Assembly (NCBI GenBank): GCA_015501595.1
Contig: JADNRX010000040.1
Location: 62,001 to 126,000, forward strand
Direction of reading: 5' to 3'
DNA from: Hymenopellis radicata
Taxonomy: Eukaryota; Basidiomycota; Agaricomycetes; Agaricales; Physalacriaceae
DNA: 64,000 bases
The position numbers and the translations under genes were made by a program. The notes under the pieces were generated by a model. The model saw only the letters and a program-made list of their open reading frames with translations. It had not been told where the DNA came from and did no database searches. Numbering within the stretch: position 1 is the first letter of the stretch; each line of letters begins with the position of its first letter. Below, one piece after another: positions 48,731 through 57,964 of the stretch.

Positions 48731-49922
48731 ACCCCTCCCGCATGCAGAATGAGCGGCAACTCTTTCTTGAGCTGGAATCGTCCGCGACGCTTCCAGCCCA
48801 AAGGAAAGCTCCTCGCCTCGTTGCAAGGCGCGAACACGACGGCGCGGGGGCTACTCCAGAGTCTTGAAGCCCGTCGTCGTCGTCTGGAAGTGGTGCTGCT
48901 CCTCCGGGAGGCTTACGCATCCGCGTTGCTCGTCGAGAGAGCAGGACGTCTTCGCGGCTGTCGGGTTGGTACCGCCGTTGTCGTCCCACGTGAGCCGGTG
49001 CTCGGGCATGCGGTAAGATTGGGTGTGGAAGAGCTAAGAGTAGTCTGAACGGTAACAGGATGAGACAGGATGAGACGGACTTAGCGAAATCCAAAGTAAA
49101 CATGCACGTGGCTCGGTTGCTGTGGGCCGAGGTCCGAACGACGCGTCAGCGTTTGACCAAGTCCGATCACCCGCCTCTCTCCTCCACCCCACCACTACGA
49201 CCATTCAGTGGCGACAGCTCTGATGTCCGTCGGGCCACCTCTGGGGTGGAGATATAAGCTTTGGCTGTGTGCCGGGCTTACTGCTGCTGTCTCTATGACA
49301 GCAGCAGCAGCCGACAACATCAACGACGACCTTCCAAAGACGACGCGATGACGACAACGACTACGAGGAGGATGAGGATTCCGATGATGCACCAAGCGAC
49401 GACGACGACAATCACTACCACCGCCGTCGCAATCACCCTCCTCGCACTCTCACTCTCACCACCACCATTACCACCACCACTCCCACTCCCATCATTACCA
49501 CCCTCAGTCCGTCCTCATGCACGGCTGAGTGTCCCCGTGCAATTGCCCGGGGATGCTCGCCGAGCATGAATGGATTTGAAGGTGGTTACCACCCGCTCAC
49601 TCGCGAACTCGCTGACTCGAGCCGTCTGACTCCGAGTCGTACGCCAACGCGAATTGAGTCAGCGGCGGATCGTCTTTGGAGTATGAGTACTCCTTCAATG
49701 GATCGCAAGTCACACTCAAGTATGACTCTCATTATAACCAATGTATGTATAAGCTACTACGGCGGTTGTCTAATAGTTGATTATTTATTCCTCATCTGCT
49801 ATTTTAGTGCCATCTCGTTCATAAACATGTTCTAAATTGTTCTAAATTACTTGCCACTGTCTGATTATGCATAAAATGTCGTAAATAGTACTAAATGGGC
49901 AATGTAGGGTTTTCCTGATGTA

Positions 49923-51418
49923 CGATGGCGAAAAGGACACTCGTGGACCGGACGACTTTTCTGGCGCCGGGACTAAAGCGACGGACGAAGACGCGGACGA
50001 AGATGAAGAGGAAGAGGTCGCTACTACTGTGCCCTCGAAGCGACACGGCTCTGGACGGCTGCGTGCTGTTGATACGAGTGTTGGCGGTCCATCTGGCGAT
50101 GTGAGTGATTCGACACCCGTTCTTGATCTTGTTCCTTTTCGCGTTGTTGGAACCGTTCCCGTTCCTTTCGTCTTTCGATTTGATTTCTTTCGTTCCATTT
50201 TTATTCACGAACGCGCGACGCGACGGAGCACATCATGCCTATTCTTGGTCCTACTCTTTTTGCTCTCTTCCTGTCGTGCCTGTGGCATTTATACCCTTTT
50301 ACTCCCTTCTCAGAGTCTGTTGGTCTCCCATTCATTCGATCTTTTTTTACTTTTCATTTCCGCTCCTTCAGCACGTCACATGCATACGCGACGCGACTGG
50401 AAGCAACTCTTTTGTTGCTCTAGTCGCACCGTGGATGGTAAACATACTAAAGGATTTGATTCCTCGTCCTACCCATCTCTTTCTCGTCGGCTTTTTTATA
50501 CAACATTTGATGAGTCTATCACTCTATTTATTCCTGGTTCTGGACCCCTTCATCTGCTTCCTTGCCCTGTCCTCGGAGTTGGTCTACTCGTCATCTCAAC
50601 AAACCTCATGCTCTCGCTTCGCGTTCTTTACCTCCATTTGCTCCGTCTTTTCTTGGCATGCCATCCTTACTGACCCCGATTTCATTTCACAGACTGAATA
50701 CACCCCATCGCGTCATTCTCCGCCGCCACCGCCCCCTCCTGCCCGAACAATGACCATTCCGCCGCCGCCCATGCCCACGCTTCCGGTTTCCTCGCTGCGC
50801 CACCATTCGTCGCAGACGCCAAACCCGCATCACCATGAAGGCAGCAGTAAGAAGGCGCGTCTTGGGGCACATAGCCCGCCTGCGCATAGTCAGCAGCACT
50901 CGCGATCGAGCTCGGGCGCGTCTGCTGGAGGACCGCCGCCGCCGCCGTTCTACCAGAGCGCGCCGTACAGTAGCAGCGCTGGGGGGAGCGGTAATCAGTT
51001 CTTCCCCCAAGGTCCGCCTGCGTTTTCGTTTGCCAACCCAGGAGGCGGGTATCGCGGTAGTCCGTCGTCGTATTTGCCGCCGCCTGGTGCTGGACGCGGC
51101 GGTGGTGGCGGCGGGACAGAGATATTCGGCTTTTTGGATGAACGGTCAGGACCGGGGAGTGCTGGCCCTGGTGGTGGCGGTGGTGGTGGTGGAGGCAATT
51201 TTGATTGGCCTGTGCATCACATGCAGCAGCAGACGCAGCCGTCGCCGCGACAGGGCGGCGAGGGTCCGGGGTGGCTGGACTTTTTGAGCACGAGTAATGG
51301 CGGGAGCGGAGGCGCGAGTGCGGGGAGCAGACCGGGGACTAGTTGGGAGCGCGGCGGGGGCCCGTCGAATGTGAATGAGCTGCTTGGTGTGTTGCCGGAT
51401 TCGAAAGAGGAGGGCTGA
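49923..51418 (+). pseudogene. duplicated MADS gene: exons 5-6, intact frame
   Basis: Sequence resumes after the TIR element at CGATGGCGAAAAGGACAC (exon 5, to about 50100). The same long intron follows, to about 50692, then exon 6 to the stop at 51418. Exon 6 reads without break ([15 protein letters not shown]... to [12 protein letters not shown]), because the G run has six bases. Without exons 1-3 this copy cannot encode a MADS domain. Differences from the source are scattered single bases and a few short indels; similarity ends at about 51591. Confidence 0.9.
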
Positions 51419-51799
51419 TTCCTGGCGGGAGTGAATGAAATGATGTGAATGGACTATGTTCTTTTTTTCTTTCTGATAAACGCTGTTTTCTGTATCGTTG
51501 TATCGTGTAGCTACCGAGTTCTGAACCAAGCTTAGAGAATGTTAATAATATTAGATGTACTAAGGCTTTGAAGGCTTCCAGTCTGATTTCATTTAGACAG
51601 ATGGAAGGAACGTGCATCAATAGACATGGTATCAAACCTCGATGCATACAATACATCCTATTGTCGAGATCTTGATGTCTTCAGCTCTCCGCTGTCTCTT
51701 CAGTTTCTCTGTCAAAACTTCCCATTCGCGGTAATGCGTATAAGAGCCAGTTGACTGTACTGTCTGCAAGGTGGGGAGTAGAGTCAAATTTGATACATA

Positions 51800-52032
51800 C
51801 TGTAGACTTTCAATCAATTCGTCGGTCTATGTGACCTGTGACCTCTCTGACGAAATTTTGGTTTCGTCGACTTACCATATATGGTAATTACCGCCGCGGC
51901 GGAGCTGCGGCGGGAGGCTGGCGGGCGCCCCGCCGTGGACTTTTTCGTGATTTTAGCTGTGACTACTGTGACTTTTCGTCGATTTCGGATCCTCTGTGAC
52001 CCGTGACCGACGAATTGATTTAAAGTCTACAG
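51800..52032. mobile_element. 233-bp MITE with 28-bp TIRs and TA target duplication
   Basis: The left end (CTGTAGACTTTCAATCAATT CGTCGGTC, 51800-51827) and the inverse of the right end (52005-52032) match at 27 of 28 positions. Flanking TA dinucleotides lie at 51798-51799 and 52033-52034. Inside are further inverted words (GTGACCTGTGACC / TGTGACCCGTGAC and TTTCGTCGA), so the transcript would fold into a long hairpin. Size, TIR and TA duplication fit a Tc1/mariner-type MITE. Confidence 0.85.
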
Positions 52033-52191
52033 TATTCCGAAAAAACTAGGAGATAGATATTATAGTGAACAACTGAACACATCGAGAGCACCATGTAGCA
52101 CATTCAGAGCGATACCGACAAAGCAAAACAACAGGACAAAAATCCCAGAATTGACTGGATATAAGTAGTACGCCATGATCAAAGCACCTCG

Positions 52192-54208
52192 TCAAGTGCG
52201 TTTTACCAGAGGTACGGGGGTCAGAACACCCCATAGATGTGACATAATATATGGTTTTCTAATGCGCTGCTGAGTTTCCATGAAAACAATCACCAAGTAC
52301 AGTGTGATCGTACATACCTCGATAGCAAATACATCGTGCCTCTCGATATCCCAAACCTCACTCAACTTCTTCCGAGCTCCTTCAGGAAGCCGGACGAGCT
52401 TGGTGGGGTGTTTTTTACGTCGCGAATTAGCGGCGCCGATGAGATGGGGAAGATAATTGAGCAGAGGAACGCTCCCCAAAACTTCAGCTTCACAGACAAC
52501 AAAAACAATTCCCAGGGCCATCTTCGTCTGATCGCACAACCGGTTTGCAATCGACTCGAGGTCTACATCGATATGGTCGACGATCTTGCGTTTCTGTCCA
52601 CCAGTCGGTGCCGCCTTGGTTTTAGTCACTTTTTGCTTCTTGGCATTGTGACTCGGCGCAGCATCGTCAATCGCCTTGCGTTTACCTCCATTTACCTCTT
52701 GGTTTGTGTCTTGATCACGGAGGAGGGCAACAAGCGCGTCTAAAATGAGGAGCTGCCGCTTCTTCGGAATTTGTGGCCTATGTCGCACGGTTATGATCCA
52801 TTCCTTGAGGAAGAACACAAGCACGTACCACGCACAGTCACTCAAGTCGAGAATTGGTATTAACCTTTCGCAAATTCTTGCCAAATTGCCCAGATTACGA
52901 GAGTAGTTTACTTCCGGATGAGCAGCATAATATGCTGATGATCTCACAGGAGCAGAAAATTCAGAGTGCGAGCTTGTGCGCGGCCGCTCTGAGGCATCTG
53001 TAAAGGATATGAAACAAAGATAAAATGGCAAAATAGGACAACAGTACCCCGTTGTTGAGCGGCGTCTGACTGTGCACGTTGTCGCTGCCGATCTTGGTTG
53101 TTTACAGTGGGCAATAGTTCCACTTCGTCATGCTCCGTGGGTGCAGACGAAACATCGTCTTCAATCGTGGTATCTTTATCTCTTTGTGCCGCTTTGAGAG
53201 AGCGCCGTGATTTCCGCAAACACTTCAAAGCCACGTCCACACGCAGAGAAGTGGGAGAAATTCCTTGGAGAGAAAGCGTATAGAGTTCCAGCAGTGTGAC
53301 GGCATAAACGCGCTCGTCGAATGATTTCATTTCGGGCTCGGGAGGCACCTTGTCGCTCGTGCTAGCCCAGCCCGCTAGTGACATAGCGCCACTTTGACCA
53401 GCGATTTCTCGGTGGGAAGGAACTAGAAGAAAGGAAACCTCAATAGACGCCTGAGCTCGCGCGTTTTCGATGAGCGCGTCGATGTAACGAAGGAAGGATT
53501 TATGCTGAATATCGCCCTCCCAGTCGTACTCCTTCCAACTTGGAAGGTTGACCGTGAGCCCTACGGTAAATTAAGTTTGAGGAGTAAATTCGTAAAACCG
53601 ACGTACACAATACAATATTGGAGTTGTCAGTCCTGATGGTGAAGTGGTTCCCGTCATGTGGTGCCGCGCTGCAGTCACTGTTCGCACCTAATTGCTCCAG
53701 AAACCGTATGACGCCCTAATATACAAGTTACGCCTGGGATACGGAGCTGTGAGGAGTGCCCACATCGAGCCCTGCAGAATCTGTATCTGTTATTGCATTT
53801 CCACATCTTGCAGAGATATTCCTAGAAATGAAGAAGAAAATTTTATGTCCAGTCCGCCCTGAGAAACATTCTGACGCGTACCTCGCGTCGTTCTAGCCCC
53901 AGTATACGCCAACGCCGCCCCGAGCGTCTTCGCTATTCCAACATCCAGCGATATGGACGTTGAAGGTCTCCATCTTGTGACCGTTAAGGAAGAGAGCAGT
54001 TCGATCATAACCATTCAGTAGTCGGCGGTCCGCAAGCGGTCCGGGTCCCGATTTGCTTATTCATTCGCTTGGCGTTTAACTTGGAACTATCACCATCACT
54101 TACAGAAGCGCGAAGGAATACGTCTTCGTCCACTAGAAACCCCACTTCTAGAGGCTCACAATCTCGGCTGGGGCAGACATGGATCGATCCCCATCTATCT
54201 GCAGCCAA
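52192..54208 (-). CDS. degenerate RNase H-like protein with basic C-terminal extension
   Basis: Minus-strand exons read METFNVHIAGCWNSEDARGG VGVYWG, NISARCGNAITDTDS, HFTIRTDNSNIVLC and LPSWKEYDW. They continue with SFLRYIDALIENARAQASIEV and VPSHREIAGQSGAMSLAG. The order and spacing match type-1 RNase H: first strand with GGVGVYWG, the T.TD strand, the W..W helix, then V.GH..I.GN..A..LA. However, the first Asp (TDG), the helix Glu and the last Asp are replaced; only D in IRTDNSN is obvious. After an intron a separate domain follows (NLGNLARICERLIPILDLSD, RPQIPKKRQLLILDALVALL) with bipartite basic runs (KRKAIDD...KKQKVTK, QKRKIVDH), to the stop at 52192. The 5' end is unsure: 54208 or an exon upstream at 54378. 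Confidence 0.5.
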
Positions 54209-54378
54209 AGATGCTCACAGATGCTCACGTCTACTCCAACTCTTTTTTTCTGGCGCCTTGGAATTCGGTTGTCTGACTTCAAAAAATACCCAGTGATACT
54301 CGACGTACTCACTTGTTGCAGCGTCGAGTAGTTCTTTGACTCGGAGAAACGGCCTTGCACTCGAACTCGATGCACCAT

Positions 54379-54808
54379 TTATTTTTGCTGAGGCTTACTG
54401 TCTTCCGTACGAAGCTACGAAATAAACGGCAGCTGTTCCGTCTTCTTTCCCCCCGAACTGCTCACCAGACCGGTCAGTTGAACGTAAGGTTCGCGTTCCA
54501 GTATTAAGTTAAATATCCAGGTACTCATCAGAGTTGCAGACGACGTATCCACCTGCTCTTATGCTGTACTGTCTGCTATTCACGTTATTCCCTCTGTCTT
54601 TGGGGCAAGACACCGCTCCGATTGTATGCAAAATATCAAGGCGGATTCGCTTCGAATATTGAGTCTGCCTTCCGTGGTATGTATGCGCTACCTGTGGGTG
54701 AGTAGATTCCTCTGCGTTTCAAGTTATGCGCGTTTCGTAGGTCCTTTGAGGTGGCGAGAACCACAGCCGTGCCCAACGTTCAGAATGCAAGCGCGTTAGG
54801 GCCGGCGT
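54379..54808. other. intergenic, nothing recognised
   Basis: This is the upstream flank of the RNase H-like gene. No ORF or repeat is supported. Confidence 0.4.
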
Positions 54809-54816
54809 GTTTGCAA

Positions 54817-55240
54817 TAGGGATCCGCACCGTAACCGTAAGCTACGGCTTACGGGTACGGGTTGTACGGGTACCCGTCACCATCCCGTATGCCATCGTGT
54901 CGCGCCCCATACGGTTACGGGAACGGTACGGGTTACGGGTCGCCATTGACCGTCAGGCTCTGACAAGAGAGAAACCAGCCCTACCGCACAGCTGGGTGAC
55001 CTTACACGCCCGCCATCACCTTTCAAAGGTCCCCAGTGCCCATCTGAACCACTGCGCTACCCTGCCGCGGCCTGCATAACCCGATAGACCACCCGTACTG
55101 ACGCCGTAAGATGGAGCCGTAACCGTACCGTAAGAGGTCCTCGACGCGACTTTACGGTTACGGGTTCAGGACGGGTTCTTGCCGTACTGCACCGTAAATC
55201 GTACGGCCGTAACCGTATACGGTTACGGTTCGGATCCCTA
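54817..55240. mobile_element. 424-bp hAT-type MITE with perfect 8-bp target duplication
   Basis: Terminal repeats TAGGGATCCG(C/A)ACCGTAACCGTA, 23 bp with one mismatch, lie at both ends in inverted orientation. GTTTGCAA is duplicated perfectly at 54809-54816 and 55241-55248. TAGGG-type ends and 8-bp duplications are typical of hAT elements. The interior is packed with ACCGTA/TACGGT words in both orientations, probably multiple transposase-binding sites. Confidence 0.9.
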
Positions 55241-55466
55241 GTTTGCAAGCGATGGCCGCCACCAACCCCTTCACTGGCGCCAATGGCTCACATACTGACT
55301 TTGGCGAAAACATCGATCGGCGTGCTGCTGACGCGAACTCAGAAGACTGCCTCTTTCTCAGGTAGATATGGCTTGATTTTTGCTGAAAGAAGGTATGATG
55401 TGATGCGACTTGAAAAGTAAGCAGTCAAGGACGGCCATCGATACTGTAACACTGTAACAAGGAAAT

Positions 55467-56326
55467 CTATTCATCTGATTCGTCATATTTGAGGTCTTGG
55501 GTGAGGATGCGGATCCCTTCTACTCCCTCTTTTACCTCCTCGACTAGAATCACCTGAACAACGTTTGAGAATCGGAGTGTCTTTGTGACTGTTTTTGGCG
55601 GCTCTTCTGGCGCGATGTGGGTTTGCTGTTCAGACTGGTAAAATGATTAAAACCCACGATTACATTGATTCACGCTGAAGATACGTACGACGTGTCGGGA
55701 GAGTTCCGTTAGACTGGACGCGCACGAAGCGAACAGTTGTGGGAGTTTCGAGAACGAGGACAAAATGTCGGCTTTTTCTGGTGTTGTTCTGCTCAAAACA
55801 AAGCATGAGGAGACGTTGGGTGGAGAGGAAAGGATCTGATACCTCTTGGTTGGAGAAAATAGGGAGTATTCCGGTTGTTGGATCCTACAAACAAGAGGAA
55901 TGAGTATCCATAAGCACTGCTGGGTTCGTTGAAGTTTACTTGGACTTCTTCCTTGGCAGCGACTTTGAGCTTTCAATGCGCCGTTTGCGGGAAATGTGTG
56001 GCGGCGCGCTTGGCAAGTCGTCCTTTCTTGTGGGCGATGGCGAGCTGTCAGAGAAAGGTTAGTGTGTGGAATCAACTTGAAGCCAAGCTCACCTTGAACT
56101 CGTGGCACCAATCTCATTGACAAATCTGCGCTTGGACCTTGACAGTCGAAGTAAGCTGGGTTGAAGAGTGGTGGAAAGACCTGCTGGGTTACTTTTTCTT
56201 CTTTCCTGTGGTGGCGCAGTCCGAGGAAGAGGTTGATAGAGAATCAGGTATGTCCGCGTGCTTCGTCTTGTGCGCCGGAGACAGATCCTTGCTGTTCTCG
56301 ACGTAGACATGTTTTCGAGACGACAT
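55467..56326 (-). CDS. small hypothetical protein, several short exons
   Basis: ATG is at 56326. Exon 1 reads MSSRKHVYVENSKDLSPAHKTK. Later segments are FVNEIGATSSR, LAIAHKKGRLAKRAATH, VAAKEE followed by VQVNFNEPSSAYGYSF, and DPTTGILPIFSNQE. A last exon TVTKTLRFSNVVQVILVEEVKE ends ...DLKYDESDE at 55467. Junctions are mostly GT-AG, but at least one (after THFPQTAH) meets a stop, so the structure is provisional. No family is recognised. The first exon is duplicated in decayed form near 36.9 kb. Confidence 0.4.
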
Positions 56327-57431
56327 TTATGGCGGGGGAAGATGAAGTTGAGTAGATTGGCGCTGGTCGTTAACAACAGGCAGATAGAAGATCATGTTGG
56401 AAAGGCCGTTTCATGAGTTTAAAATGCTAACTGCGACGATTGAGCATTTTTAGTTCAAGTTGGTCGGCGGGACTCCTCAAGAACTCGTATCGAAGATTGG
56501 AACTGGGCAGATATCATGGTTGGGAAAGACATTAATAGCTGTATGTTGATGGAGAGGGCACGAGTACATAGACGAGGGTGGGAGATGATCATGGACCTGA
56601 TCATCTCCGAGCCCTTGTGTCCATCAATATGATGATCATCATGCGTCAATTTGACAGTGAAAACTGTATGAGGAATCGCCAGTATACTTAGTAGTTGCTA
56701 TCCTCTAGCCTGAAGAAGAGCTTGCTGTTTTAGGTTTTTGGAAAGACATTGAATCCGCGTCCGAACATGCTGTGAGAATTGGTGCTTTGGCGCACAATCT
56801 TTCGTCGTGTCAGATTGTGATCAAACAGTAGATCCGGCATACGCAGAAGTCTATATTCCAGCGTTCTGAAGTTTCATGCAGTCAAAGTTCTATCCGTCGG
56901 TCTTCGGAAGAGAATATCCTAATAAACGACAAGGATGAGGATCAGAAAGAATAATGGGTACAATTAAATGGAGGAGATATTGACTTTCTGGAAGCGCCCA
57001 ACGCTGAACTGGCGATTTTCTATCTAGAGCTTCTTTCTTCCGTTGGTCCATTCGCTTGGAAAAACAAATACGGCAGCTGTCAACGCGTCATTTTACAGAC
57101 GCTGAGGCCTGAATAGGACCCTGGATAATACACTGGCATCGTTGATCCCAAAGTCGGACACGGACGCGAAATTTTGACCTGAACCTTGGTCCAAAGTCGG
57201 ACATGAACCCCTCGAAGAGCCGGAGAGCCTCATCCAAAGTACGGACATGGACGACGTTGAAGTTGACAGCCTGAATCCTGATCCACTATGTCGGACACAG
57301 ACCTAAAGGCTTGTGGCCTAGCGGCTCGCAGTATTAGTATGGGTCGTTTGGCTGCCGTGGGTCTCAGTTGGAACCTCTCTCATTGCAAATTTTCAAGCAC
57401 CATTTTTATATTTCCTAACCTTTTTCTCCTC
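56327..57431. other. intergenic region; left flank of the large transposon
   Basis: No gene is seen. From about 57145 to 57300, AAAGTCGGACA(C/T)GG-like words recur (57150, 57191, and variants near 57237 and 57291). They resemble words at 63910-63985, on the far side of the Ulp1/transposase gene, and may be subterminal repeats of that transposon. Confidence 0.4.
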
Positions 57432-57439
57432 GGGAGATT

Positions 57440-57771
57440 TAGGGTGGCGCAGTAAACCTCCGGGGGGTGTTAGTAACGGTATTGATACCGACCCCCCGGG
57501 AGGCCCTGGTTTTGAAACCGTTAGTAACGGTTTCGATACCGGCACGTGTTTTGAACACGTGATGTGGCGCAGCGGCTCGCCGCCCTCATCCCGCCCTTGT
57601 CCCGCCACTCTTAGCTTCTCTTAGCGCTCGCACGCCGTCACGTGAAGTGATCACGTGCCGGTATCGAAACCTACCTCCCGACCCCCGACAGTTTCAATAC
57701 CGTATCGATACCGTTAGTAACTGCAGTAAACCCGAGGTGTATCAAAACCAAGGGTTTACTTCACCACCCTA
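57440..57771. mobile_element. 332-bp hAT-type MITE with perfect 8-bp target duplication
   Basis: The ends TAGGGTGG(C/T)G(C/A)AGTAAACC are inverted repeats of 19 bp with two mismatches. GGGAGATT is duplicated at 57432-57439 and 57772-57779. Internal palindromes include CACGTG words and GGTATtGATACC. It is unrelated in sequence to the 54.8-kb MITE but of the same structural class. It lies between the possible subterminal repeats and the start of the large transposon gene, so it is probably nested in that element. Confidence 0.9.
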
Positions 57772-57964
57772 GGGAGATTCATAATAATTAGATATGTCAA
57801 ATCAATGTCTGTCAAGTCCAACGTTATTCACGAATCCAATGTATTATCTATAACAATGTGGACAGAATGTCTACACAGTCGGTAGCACGGCAGCTGCTTT
57901 GTCAGCATCTCCGCCATTCTCAGCGCCATCACAGCCGCTGTCAAGGGTGCAGCAATTTCCCGCC

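Larger units (their letters stand above)
47110..49920. mobile_element. 2.8-kb TIR element with TA target duplication and captured gene pieces
   Basis: The ends are inverted repeats of about 22 bp (CATCAGGAAAA.CCTACATTGC) with one mismatch, at 47110-47131 and 49899-49920. Both sides are flanked by TA. Comparison with the empty site in the source MADS gene (GGTAG-TA-TGATGG at 34917) proves a precise TA-duplicating insertion. Subterminal regions are AT-rich with repeated (C)TAAAAT/TAGTACTAAAT words. No transposase is seen. The interior is GC-rich and contains two copies of an exon-intron piece, around 47945-48070 and 48516-48730. The second copy gives LTSRLLLGTHTSGQAQDYLQ on the minus strand, a signature of RBBP4/MSI1 WD-repeat proteins. 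This looks like a non-autonomous, gene-capturing Tc1/mariner-like element. Confidence 0.85.

Noticed and set aside
50105..51418. 437-codon ORF as an independent gene
   Set aside because: Its first part is the intron of the duplicated MADS gene; only the exon 6 part is former coding sequence.
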